Shown here piece after piece: positions 20,096-31,276 of a stretch of 64,000 nucleotides of DNA. The stretch is from Escallonia rubra. Taxonomy: Eukaryota; Streptophyta; Magnoliopsida; Escalloniales; Escalloniaceae. The notes below the pieces were generated by a model. That model saw only the letters and a program-made list of their open reading frames with translations. It made no database searches and was not told the DNA's origin. The stretch covers positions 1-64,000 of the forward strand of contig JAVXUO010000028.1 of the NCBI GenBank assembly GCA_033065855.1, given 5' to 3'. Both the position numbers and the translations under genes were made by a program. Numbering within the stretch: the stretch's first letter is position 1; each line of letters starts with the position of its first letter.

Positions 20096-20766
20096 ACATA
20101 TCAATATAGTTGATATGAAGAAAATATCGCTTCAAGCAACACGCGTGGGATCCTGTACTGGCTTTACACCGTACAAAAATCACTGAACTGAGCAATAAAT
20201 TCAGATACTCGGATCGCAGAACAATCTGGAAATGGGATAAGATAGTGGACATGCACAACCAAACAAACAAGCACATGAATGCTGGATAACAATGCACTTG
20301 GGCGAATGAATATGTGACATGCAAACTGCACAAACAAGCAAGCACACAAATTTAAAATAATATACTGATAATGCAAATACGCGAACATACAAGCATGTAT
20401 TTCATACATGGATGCACATTTTCTTTTGGTTCGAAAATCGGCCGGTTGATCAAAGTCTGGGAAAATTTTGAAATTTTGTAACTTTGGGTCGAGAACTGCT
20501 TTAAATTTTTTTTTAAACTGAAGAGTCAAAAACCGACCGATTGGTCAGTCCTGTTTACCAACTTAAATGAAAAAATTGGCCAAATAAACCGCCCAATTTT
20601 TTGCGCGATTTTAAGGTTTTCTCAAACACTTTTAATCCAATCCAACCTCATTCTCTCTCAAATTTCTTCCTCATAAGGACTCTAAACAGCGTGATCTTTC
20701 CCTAATCAGACCTTTAGCCTATAAATTCCCTCAATTCTCTTCAAGTTTCTCTTAATTCGTGGAAGA
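20096..20766. other. Spacer before the PMD gene, cassette A
   Basis: There is no coding sequence. Several copies of the GGCCGGTTGATCA / GACCGATTGGTCAG word occur at 20440-20600. The last 100 bases before the PMD frame, 20650-20766, are pyrimidine-rich and similar to the same position in cassette B (31160-31276). Confidence 0.5.
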
Positions 20767-23190
20767 ATGGTCGACATCATTCGTATAAGAAGTGGGCATG
20801 AAGGAGGGCCACAGATTGGCAAAATATCTCGTTTTTGGTCAAAGAATCGACCAGAGGACCACTCCTTGCTGACTCTGAACCAAGGAGTGCACCTTAGCAA
20901 GCACTTTTTTGCTGAGGAGGTAAGTTTCCCAAGAATTTTCAACGATTACGCACATTATTTCACCTTGCTTCACACACGTTCACCTTGCCTATGAAAGTAG
21001 GACCCACATGTTTAATTTTCATGAATTCATATGCGAAGAAAAAGGTTGCTTAGGATTTCTCCCCCGTTTTTTAATTTTGTAGCCCCTCCCACTGAACTTG
21101 TGCTATAGGGGCTCCCTCAATCTCGTTAGAGAGTGGTGGGAAAAAATCCCTTTACTTGCTAAGAATAGGGTTACCGTAATTGGTTTTGATCTCTTCCTCG
21201 ATGGGTTGCATATCTCAACCATAGCAAAATACATCTCTTATATCTAGTCGAGCATTGGTGGGATTCCACCAACACTTTTCACATGTCGTTGGGGGAAGGA
21301 CGATCACCCTATTCGGATTCACGAACATCACTGGTGTTGTTCGCGAGGGAGGCCTATTGCATAGGCCCATGATCTCGACTAAGATTGAAACCTCGTGGTC
21401 TGGTTGCTCGGTTACGAGCCATCTTACAAGAAGGTCAGTTCGATCATTTTGGGTATCCTTCACGTGCATTGTAAGAATATAAATTTGGAAGGGGTGGAGG
21501 ACTCGGCGATTGACTAGTTTATCTGGGGATCTTTGCTTTATGCTTTGGGGGAGACCCTTTTCAGCAATGGAGATTCTGTCCAGATTTGGTGCGTACGGGC
21601 TTTGGAAAATCTAGATGAGGTTGGAGAGTACGACTGGGGAGCTCCTGCTTTGGCATATCTATTCCGGTCTATGGGTGCAATCATTCTTCTTTATGGGTTA
21701 CTGTGATATTTGGGAGGTAAGCCTCCACTTCTAGACTTATTTTCCAAGTATACCCATGCAATGCTCTAGACATCTTCTCACATGTGGTGTATGTTCACAG
21801 CTTTGGGCCTTCGAATTCCTGGTTCTCGTGTTCCTCGACTGGGGGAGGGGCATACTGGCGAGACTTCACGAGCTATGTACCGGTGGAATTTCAGAGACGG
21901 AGAGCGTTGGCACCTCCGAGATGTTGTACCGAGATAGCTTCAATATGGTGACCGAGCGTCCGATAAGTAATTCAAAAGAATTTATTCTATGCATGCTTTT
22001 TGAATTCTTATCATTTTTCTCTTTTGTTTAAAGTTACTTTGTCATAGCGATGGAAAACAGTTGAGGAGTATCTTAAGGAGCTAGCATGTACCCGATGCCA
22101 GATACTGCTACTGGGACCCTTGCATGAGGAATTTTACTTGCAAGATTGGGTGCTCTCCTAGCACCATTAGGACGTCGAGGTCCGGGTTCCAGCTGCCCTT
22201 TCTGAGGAGATGTATCAGACATCTGAGTTCAATAGAAGTCTCAGACAGAGTATGCTTAGGGGGATTGCAGTTTCCTCCCTTAGGTGGCTAAACGATCCTA
22301 GTATTTACGAGGCGTTCGTGAAGGAAGACTTGGCCTCTCCTCTGACCTCAGGGTGGTTAAAAAAGGTGCAGAAAGACAGGGCAGCCCGAGAGACAAAAAG
22401 GAGGCAGAGTCAGCTGAGCGCATCCCATTCCCTCCATAAATAGTGCCGGTCTTCGTGAGGGGGAATTTCTAGGAGCAGGAGCCGATCCCTTGGCAGAAGA
22501 AGGACTCCAAGGTGTACGAGTTCAAGGAGTTAGCTAGGATCCACATGGTAAAACATAGGCCTGAATTAATTGTTTCATATTATTATCTTTCCTGCTAGAT
22601 TTCAGTTGTGTGTCTTTTCTCAATGTAGGCCCCTATTTAGTGCTCAGGGATGCTATTGGATGATCCATAACCTCAAAGGCGTGTTGTTTGGCTATCAAGA
22701 TCTACTATCAATGTATGGACCCTCGGAGGAGGCGACAGAGACACCTATTCCCTTTCTCTCGGTGCCACATTTGAGAAGTGAATCAAGTGGTCGACCGAGC
22801 TACACAGAGCCCTTGACCCCTGTTACTACTACTATTGTGACCTTTATGGTGACTCATGTGCTAAGGAAGGGAACACGAATGAAGACTAAGATTGTGACTC
22901 GTACTTGGAAGAAAGAGGTCAAACTCGAGCCGACACTTTCTGAGGGTAAGAAAGTCGCCACTCGGAGCAAGAAGAAAGCTCTAGGTCCTCTATTGAAGTA
23001 GAAGCGTCAGTCTTCTTGAGTTGCCTCATAAGAAGAGCATCTGGAGGGTGATGATGAAAAGATAGAGACTGGAGAAACGATGGAAGAGGCTGCAGAGCCA
23101 AGTGAGGAAGCCGAGGAAGTTTCGGACTCTAGCGAGAAGGAGCTCAGCCCAGGAGGACCCGGAGGAAGTTTTGTAGATGATTGTGTTTAG
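20767..23190 (+). pseudogene. Plant mobile domain (PMD) protein, decayed, cassette A
   Basis: The first segment begins MVDIIRIRSGHEGGPQIGK. Later pieces in shifting frames read HWWDSTNTFHM (near 21255), TITLFGFTNITGV, VGEYDWGAPALAYLFRSMGA (about 21612-21690), and a basic and then acidic C-terminal region with VLRKGTRMKTK (about 22860) and a Glu-rich end near 23190. The W-x-NTFH, G-E-x-TITL and YxWGxxxLAxLxR signatures are those of the plant mobile domain shared by MAIN/MAIL-type host proteins and some retrotransposons and MULEs. Stops and frameshifts are frequent, with likely introns between segments. It runs antisense to the retrotransposon LTR to the right, matching reports of antisense extra genes in Tat-lineage elements. 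Cassette B carries a homologous copy. Confidence 0.68.
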
Positions 23191-24060
23191 CTTAGGTCTT
23201 AGAGTAGGCCATAGAGTCCTATAGGGACTTATATTTAAAACTCTTTTGATGTGCCCCAAACAATTTATTTTTTCATGTTTTGAGTTATAAATTACTAGTT
23301 AATGTCTATGTTAATGTGTAACCTACTTATATGCTCACACATATGCATAGAAAAGGAAAGAGGATGGGATAAAATTGGTTGAAAAATAAATTGGACATTG
23401 AGTTGTTGACATCTACAGGGTTTGGCCCAAAAGAGGCAAGCCCTGTCAATCTTCACAGAAGATGACTAACTGACTGGTTAGCCAATGGACAAATTTCGAG
23501 GAAAATCGTCCAGTTGGTCAGAACCCAGCTCCACTTTCATAGTACAACTAGACGGTTGATCAGAGTCAAAAAGGTTTTTTTTTGTTTGTAAAATCGACCA
23601 GTTAGTCAGAATAAACTTGAAAATTTTCCAAATAAAATGGGCGGTTGATCAGAGAGATGAACAGTTGAATACTCAAATCAACTAGGAAAACCGGCTGGTA
23701 TATTCAAAAACCATTTTTTCCATTAATTTATTTTTCTTTTAAAATTTTGACTCCTAACTCTATACAATTAGGGCTTTCCCACTATATATTCAGGATTCAT
23801 CCCTTCAGGATGACATTTGACTCCTATTCCCTTCAAAGAACTCCCAATGGCTCTCGAGGATGATCCCACAATCTTCGAGCTCTAATTTCGTGCCTTTGTT
23901 GATTCTTTTAACAAGATCGACGGAGATGAGAGGAAATCCAAGAAGTTCAAATTGGTTGATACTAAGGTGGAGATTAGCCTTATCTTGTCTTCTGAAAATC
24001 TATCAAGTACCAAGGCCGAAAGCGATAACTCCAGGAACGAAAAGTAGCAAACCTTGACCA
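23191..24060 (+). pseudogene. Spacer with GGTTGGTCAG words and start of a second antisense gene
   Basis: Repeated (G/C)CGGTTGGTCAGA-like words fill 23470-23720. At about 23847 a frame starts MALEDDPTIFEL and, past one stop, continues FRAFVDSFNKIDGDERKSKK to about 24045. Cassette B has the matching start at about 34405. Homology between the cassettes ends near 23935/34485. I cannot name the protein; its position next to the PMD gene suggests another retrotransposon accessory gene. Confidence 0.4.
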
Positions 24061-25394
24061 TCCCGGCCTTCTCTCATTCTCTGATAAGTACGTATCAATC
24101 AATCCATACGGGCATCACTTCAAGTAATCCTTAATTTATATAAGAAATGAAATACACTACTATCACCCCATAAAGGCATTGACTAATCACAATACAAAAG
24201 AACCCAATTGCACGTACACACACAAATATGTCTCTATGCATAATGAGATACAGATAAAAGGGGGACCTTGAGATTCTGGAAGGGAGGAGATGGTAGGGAC
24301 AGACGTGGAGAAGGAAGAGTAAGGACTGTAGCGACCCACTTCAACGTGACTGAGGGGATGAAGATGGGCCCACCACGATGGATCTTTACACCAAGGGTTT
24401 TGGAATTGGAAGCTGGTGCTGGTGCCATGATGTTGATGACGATGATGCTGAATCGAGCATTCGTGGGTGATGGCACAAGCACACCAGTGTCGAACCACAG
24501 TAGAAGACGAAAGGAAGGCCTTGGGCTTTAGTTTGGTCCAATGGGGGTTTAAGCTTTTGTCAAAGCACTGAATTTGAAATTTGGACAGACAAAAATGCCC
24601 TCTTTTACTCATTCAACACGTGTCTCTCACCCACCTTTGGACATCTCTTTCACTTTGGTGATTACACCATCCTTTGTTCTCTCTGATAGCCTAACTACAG
24701 GCTTTTTTTTAGGAGATTAAAGAAAGGAAAGTATTTGTTTTTTTCTTTAGTTTGTAAGTTTTTTAAGGAGAAAAAAGAAGTGAAAAGAGATAAAGAAAAC
24801 AGAGATAAAGAAAACTCTCATAAGTATCATTTTAATAATGTGCATATTGCCCTTGAGAAAATGAAGACTAAATTTTTGTTGACTTTTAGGTTTTATGGTT
24901 CCTTACAATAACTTATCATTTTACTTACAAGCTGACGATTGCTTTAAATGTTAGAGTTGACTCATGACTAATTGTTTTACTTTTGGTGTGATATTAATTA
25001 GATTTGGATTTTGAGATGTTTGTAGTCACTTCATGGCTAATTTTTATTTTTTCTACAGTGACGTAAGGCTTATAACATTATTATGGTATGAACTATATAT
25101 GATGTTATTGATGACTAACTTGTTTTCCTGTCAAAACTATGCTCTTTTTTAGGATTAGATATCATAATCTTTGTTAGAATTATCACAAAATAGTATAGGG
25201 ATATATATGTAATCGGGTACCTTTTCTTTTCTTCCGAACTCACAAACAAGAGAAAACAATGATACTTTCTTTTCTCTCTTAAACTCACAAATAAGAGGAA
25301 GGAAAATTGTTTTATCTTCTATTTCTTTCTCTTCCTTTTCTCTCATCTCAAAACTCATAAACAGGTTATAAAGTCATGTCACTTTTTCTTTCTT
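24061..25394. other. No supported gene
   Basis: 24187-24612 has an open frame on the minus strand, and another frame reading MAPAPASNSKTLGVKIHRGG, but no family is recognised and no splice structure is evident. It may be a fragment of a host gene or leader. The rest (24613-25394) is AT-rich with GAAAAGAGATAAAG-type purine runs. Confidence 0.35.
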
Positions 25395-26770
25395 GAGTTA
25401 ATTACGCCATTGACCATTGAACTATTAGGAAAATTTCATTTTGACCACTGGACATCAATTTGTGTCAAAGTGACCATTGAACTCTTCAATTGCGGTCAAT
25501 TAAGTCACTCTGTTAGATTCCGTCAAATCTAAGTCCGTTAAGTCGTTTAATTTAGGGGCAAATCCGTCCCTCAATAAATCTCTCTCTCTCTGCAAATTCC
25601 GATGGTCTCGGAGGCGAAGACTGGGGCTCTGTTACCTCGGAGACAAGCTTTTCCGGCAACCCAAGCGGCGGCGAAAACCTGTACAATGACTCTGCTGGAT
25701 AAAAGAAGCGCAACACCTCCCATTCGAAAGAGACAGTTGGTTAGCAACATGGAGCGATCCTTGCCATCGTCCCAGTCTCCGCTCAGGATCTCACTGCCCA
25801 CAATTCGGGCCAAGGAGTTTGGAACAAGTCTGCAACCATGGAGAGCATCACTGTTGCGGCTTCTTCTCTGCTTAGCGAGAGCGATCTTGTTCTGGGCAGT
25901 CGCCAGAGGGGGGGATGAACGCATGTCTCCTCACTGAAACCTGATTTCTCAAGGATCTGGGTTTGGAAATCGATGTTTGTGTCGTCAAAATGTTTCTCAA
26001 GTAGTACATGCTTTACGTACATGTACATGGGTATCCGATTGGAATTGGGTGGCCTGTAGCAAGCGTAAATGAAGATCCAAGAAAAGGGACTCCTGGGAGA
26101 TTCCAGAGGATCAAGCGATCCTCCGTTCACGACGACGGAGGTGAAGATAAAGATCACAAAAAAGCAATTGGGGGAGCTTCTAGGCAAGATTGACGTATAG
26201 GGGCTGCCGGTGCAGCAGGTGCTAGCCCAGCTGATGAGCGCTGGTGATGGGTACGAGGCACATCAAAGGTCCTGGAGGCCGGCGTTACAGAGTAACAGAT
26301 TCCACCACCACCTCCACCTCCGCCGTCCACCGGAAACAGCTGTCGCGTCACAGAAGGTGGTCGTGGGTATGGCGGTGGTTATGCTTGGTGGTGGTGTTGG
26401 GTTGGTGTCGGGGTTGCGCTGGTGGTGGTGCTGGGTTGGTGTCGCAGTTGCGCGTGGTGCACGGTGGTGGAGCGGTGGCTGTGCTCGGTGGTGTTGATGC
26501 TTGGTTGAGGTTGAAGACATCAAATGAGAAAGAAGAACGAAGAAGAAGAAGAGGAGGAGGAGGAGGAAGAAGAGGAAGAAAAATATGAATAGAAACCGAC
26601 GGATTTGCCCCTAAATTAAATGATTTAACTGACATTTTGTTAATTGAACCTAACAGAATGACTTAATTGAACAAATTAAAGAGTCCAATGGTCACTTTGA
26701 CACAAATCAAAGTTCAGTGGTCAAAGTAAAATTTGCCTAATAGTACAGTGGTCAACCGCGTAATTAACTT
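25395..26770. mobile_element. MULE-type element with ~180-bp TIRs and 9-bp duplication
   Basis: The ends are long inverted repeats: left about 25395-25580, right about 26590-26770. Both read inward GAGTTAATTACGC or similar, then GTGTCAAAGTGACCATTG, then AATTTAGGGGCAAATCCGTC. Flanking 9-base duplications TTCTTTCTT lie at 25386-25394 and 26771-26779. TIRs of this length with a 9-bp duplication are typical of Mutator-like elements. The inside has no transposase, so it is non-autonomous. It contains GC-richer, gene-like sequence that may be captured (a Pack-MULE). The family of the captured sequence is not recognised. Confidence 0.85.
25595..26215 (+). other. Gene-like sequence inside the MULE-type element
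   Basis: GC-richer than its surroundings, with stretches open on both strands. On the plus strand one frame reads VPVSAQDLTAHNSGQG and later segments read SESDLVLGSRQRGGMNACLL and WPVASVNEDPRKGTPGRFQ. On the minus strand the matching segment also stays open. I cannot assign a family or the coding strand. 26216-26590 is GGT/GAA low-complexity sequence. Confidence 0.4.
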
Positions 26771-26779
26771 TTCTTTCTT

Positions 26780-27511
26780 TTATTACCTAATGAGAAACTT
26801 TTGGTGGTATTTACAATTGGGATTGGTTATACTCGGTAATTTTGAAATTTATCTACACTTGGCTCTCTTTATCTATTAAAATTATACTAAGATAAATTAT
26901 TTTTTTTCAGTTAACAAAATTAGTGGAAGGATTGTAATATCCCTCATTGTAAAATAAATTTATCCAACCAACCATAGTCGAGATCTAACCATATCACGAC
27001 CATACACTAGCCAGATCACACATAGCTCCCTCTCTCTGTGGGTCAACGGCGCTACATACAACAACCATTACCCCGTGACCAACATTGAAAACAAATCCAC
27101 CACCGCGGATTACACTGCAACCACCACCACAAAAGACGAACTCACCATTTTCGATCTACACCATTGCCTTGCCATCATCCATAATAAACCCAACACCGTC
27201 GATATTCACCACAACAACCATTGCCCCACCATCATCGTTGGATTTTCACCACCCACCACCACTACTACTTTTCACAGCACCACCAAGCCCACTGTACAAA
27301 TTGTTTGTCCATGAAAAATCGAATAGAAACAAGAATCCCGTTGGAAGGATCCTACATGACTTCAACTATTCTTGCTTCAATCTACTTTGATTCTTGACAA
27401 TTGGCATTGAAGCTTTGGTTCTTTGAAAAGACAGGAGCAACTTCTCAAGCAAGGGGGGTTTGGCGAACCACCTTCAGAAATTTTCTGAACACACAAAGGT
27501 CTGAAAACATT
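26780..27511. other. No supported gene; CCA/CAC-rich stretch
   Basis: 27075-27300 is rich in CACCACC and gives open frames full of Thr, His and Pro on the plus strand; this is low complexity, not a gene. The remainder is AT-rich. Confidence 0.5.
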
Positions 27512-27520
27512 GAGTCGCCA

Positions 27521-28950
27521 TGTCATTATAACATTAACATTGATAAATGAAAACTAAGAAAAACCTGCTTATGACCCTATAGTCGACAACTTAGCATCAA
27601 TTCAGACAAAATTAGAAGTTATGGGTCCAGGGACTAAATATACAGCGGGAAGGTGTTAGGCACCCCGTTGTACCCTAATGGTCCCCACTATACTCTTTGT
27701 GATTTTTTTTATTTATATCCCAAACATAAAAAATGATGAAACGTGTTTAACAAAATGTAAACTACTCCTAAGTTTGGTTGGAACACATTGTGGGTCAAGT
27801 GGCGCGGTCGGACTAACCGGGATTAAAACCACATAGTTCTGACTTACTCTACTGGAGGCGATCTAAATCTCGGTCTTACTTCGTAGAAACCTAAATAAGC
27901 GCAACTCCTTCTAGCCGAGTGTCTGGAATTTTATTCGACTAAAACTTCTAGTTGACTTAGAATTCTAATAAAACAAAGTTCTGATTTTAATATAATTCTT
28001 ATGCTATGAAGTGGAAAATGAGTCTAAGACACCTAACTTAAACCGCAAAGCTTAAGGAATGAAAAGCGAGAAACTAAAGTCCAGCTGAAATATACCTCGA
28101 GACTTGGCTCGCTTGGACTATTTGTTAGAAAACTAGGATGGATCCACGATGCGCTGGGGCCAGTTAAGGATGAAATATTCACCAGAAGGGCATCTGGAAA
28201 TGGACTAAGACGGGCTGAAGATGAATGGAAATGGTGCTCCCTCTCTAAAATTCTTCGAAGTTGTTTCTCCCAGAGAAAGTCCTTTTTTCTATTGTATAAG
28301 CGGCCTACTTATAGAGGTATAAATGAATTGAAATGGTGCTCCCTCTCTCTAAAATTCTTTGAAGTTTTTTCTCCCAGAGAAATTCCTTTTTTTCTATTGT
28401 GTAAGTGGCCTACTTATAGAGGTTTGGAATTGTTAAAATGATAAAATAGACCTTTTGTTCGTTTAATTGTTCGCAAAAAGATAATATCCCTATTAAAGTA
28501 AAAAGGCTAATATGCCCCACCAACCGGTTAACCAACCCAAATTCTTTACCTGTCGATTTAGGAAAAAATCGGCCAGTTTTGTCCCCTTATCAGATACGAT
28601 TTTATCCAAAATCTAGGGGGATAAACACCCCAAACTCAGATAAAATACTTCAAAAATACATGGGATGAAACAGATTTTGGGAGTTCACCCTAAATCATTT
28701 CAAAATCAACCAAAATCTATACATCCTATCTAGGCCTTAACTTGGGTAAAACCCAACCAACTGGACTAGACTTTGAACTCTAACTAGACTGAACTTTGGA
28801 CAGTAACTGGAATAGACTACTATTGGATTGGAATTAATTAAATAAATAAAGTTATTATTACGCCTAAACTAATAATAACAATAAAATCCTAATTAAAATC
28901 CCATTGACTAATGAATAGATATAAAATAAACATACAAAGCAGTGTCTATA
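27521..28950 (-). repeat. Tat/Ogre-type LTR followed by primer-binding site
   Basis: Read on the minus strand the LTR starts TATAGACACTG (a degraded form of the TGTAGACACCCC start seen at 51138) at 28950. It ends ATGACA at 27521, directly followed by TGGCGACTC (27520-27512), the primer site used by Ogre-type elements. It shares design with the LTR at 49892-51138 (AT-rich start, CCAGT-type repeats, a GGTTAACCGG word near 28505) but is clearly diverged. It may be the 3' LTR of the element to its right, the 5' LTR of a deleted element to its left, or both. Confidence 0.7.
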
Positions 28951-30600
28951 GAGCCCCTTGGTGAGGGAGCTCGCTCGGGAGCGAACATCACCACCAATTA
29001 GTAATATATGGGTTTATGAACATTGGATATAACTAATAATCCTTACCCAAACTACCAAAACCAAAAAATGATTTTCCTAAGTTATTTGGTTATGATCTGA
29101 ATGGGTGTGTGCGCAGAGTAGAAAAATACTTTGAGTTTAGCCCTTTGGAGGAAAATCTCAAGTTAAGCTTCGCCTTAGTACAATTTGAGGGCCAAGCTGA
29201 GTATTAGTAGACATTGCAATGCTAGGGAAAAAAGTTGTTTGGGATTGTTTTGTGAGGGATTTACACTCTAGGTTTGCTAAATTGTTTAAAGAGAGTGAGA
29301 TAGGTGAGTTTCAGAAGCTGAGGCAACACAATACTGTGAAGCAACATTGTAATGAATTTGAGACTGAGATATATTTTGGTAAAAGTAGCATGCTTGGTGA
29401 GAGTCCCTACACATAGAGTTTCATAAATGGGTTAAAGGATGAGATAAGGCTTGGAGTAAAGAAATTTGACATTTATGATATACCTAGAGCTATATGTCTT
29501 GCTAGGAAGCAAAAGGCTAGTATAAAGAATTCATGGATGCACCAAGATCAACCAAAAACCTAACTTGTTTGACCAACCAAATACCTAAATAGCAGCCTCG
29601 CAAAATCCTTTTTAAGCCTAAACCTATCACTACCATACACATCTCTGCCTATAGCGCTACATCACACATGCAACCATGAAAATCACCATTATCAACACTT
29701 GAAAGCCCTCCCTACCAAAGGCTTTCTAAATCTTATTCTGATGGTATAAGGAAGATGAGGGACTATGTTATTGGTGCGATGAAGTATTTTCACATGCCCA
29801 CAACTACAAGCACAAACATGTATATATGTTGATTGTGGATGAGGAAAAAAGGGATGATCCACCTCCTGTCTATTGTAAGAGGAGGTCTGTCAACAAGAGG
29901 TTACAAAGGAAGAGGCCAAGGAGAAAGAGAGAGTATTAATCGTGGTAAATGCCATTGCTGGTGATTCTAACACTCATTGCCTAAGATCCGGGGCCCATCG
30001 TAATGATGGGTCACTTAAGCAAATGAGAACAGTATATCTAGAAGTCAGAGCCAATAGTAACGACGATTGGACGTCTAGATGTACTAAGGGTTTATGGCTA
30101 AGAGTCGGAGCTAATAATAACAATGATTGGTCGCTTAGCCATAACGGTGTATCCATAGAAATTGGAGCCAATAGTAAGAAATGTTGGTCTTCTAAGGATA
30201 TTAAAGACTGGAGCAGGAACTGGAAAGGAACAGAAACTGCCTATTGTCGGAGCCCCTAGTACAAGTTGAAAGGGTTGACAGACATGGAAACAACTTTGGC
30301 CATTGCCGAAGCCCCAAAGGTAGGTTGAAAGGGTCGACGAAAAAAGTGGAGTCTCAACTAAGAGTCGGAGTCAACAACGCGTCACAGCGGTTGGTCGCTT
30401 AGTTAAAATGAGAATCATATCTAAGAGCCGGAGCGAACAAAGCATCAAAATGGTTAGTCACTTAGATAAGCAAATTTTGGAATTATCACTCAAAGTTGAA
30501 GCCAATAATGCCGCACAAGCAGTTGGTCATTGAGTGCCGAACATATCAATATAATTGATATGAAGAAAATATCGCTTCAAACAACACGCGCGGGATCCTG
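28951..30600 (+). pseudogene. Ty3-gypsy gag-protease remnant and ~60-bp repeats, cassette B
   Basis: This is the homologue of 18370-20100. The gag part (about 29040-29420) contains KYFEFSPLEENLK and LHSRFAKLFKESEIGEF. The zinc-knuckle-like part lies near 29755-29815 and AIAGDS at 29950 marks the protease start, but here the protease is replaced almost at once by the ~60-bp AGAGCCAATAGTAACGACG units (29990-30535). Multiple stops. The left end of homology with cassette A is near 29010, next to the LTR. Confidence 0.68.
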
Positions 30601-31276
30601 TACGGACGTTACATCATACAAAAATCACTGAACTGCACAATAGATTTATAAAGTCGGATTGCGGAACAATCCGAAAATGGGATAAGATAGTGGATGTGCA
30701 CAGGCAAACAAACAAGCACAAGAATGCTGGATAACAACACACTTGGGTGAATGAATATGTCATGCGAACTACACAAACAAGCAAGCACACAAATTTAAAA
30801 TAATTTACTGATGATGCAAACATATGAACATACAAGCATGCATTTTATAGATGGATGCACAATTTTTTTTTTTTGGTTAGAAAATCGACCGGTTGATCAG
30901 AGTGGGAAAATTTTGAAAATTTGAAACCTTGGGTCAAGGACCGGCCGGTTATCAGAAGGTTATCGGATATTTGAAACTTTGGGACGAAAACAAGCCAGTT
31001 ATTCAATCGCTTTAAAATTTTTAAAGATTGAAGGGTCAAAAACTGGCCAGTTGGTCAGCCGTGTTGACTAACTTCAATGACAAAATCGGCGGGTTAAACT
31101 GCCCAGTTTTGTGCCAGATTTTAGGGCTTCTTCAAACCTTTTTAACCCAATCCAACCTTAATCTCTCTGAAATTTCTTCCTCCTAAGGACTCTAAACAAC
31201 GTGATCTTGCCCTAATCAGACCCTTAACTCAGAAATTCTCTCAATCCTCCTCAAATTTCTCTCAATTCGTGGAAGA
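30601..31276. other. Spacer before the PMD gene, cassette B
   Basis: It contains four or five GGCCGGTT / GGCCAGTTGGTCAG words (30884, 30940, 30990, 31045) and a T-run. No coding sequence; it mirrors 20096-20766. Confidence 0.5.

Noticed and set aside
22570-23001. Stand-alone gene of 143 residues
   Set aside because: It is the basic C-terminal segment of the decayed PMD gene; the same part is found in cassette B at 33200-33538.
26244-26635. Four overlapping frames rich in Gly/Trp or Pro/His/Thr
   Set aside because: GGT and GAA low-complexity sequence inside the MULE-type element; no domain.
27075-27390. Thr/Pro-rich secreted-type protein
   Set aside because: The frames come from a CCACCA-rich stretch with no start context, signal peptide or homology.
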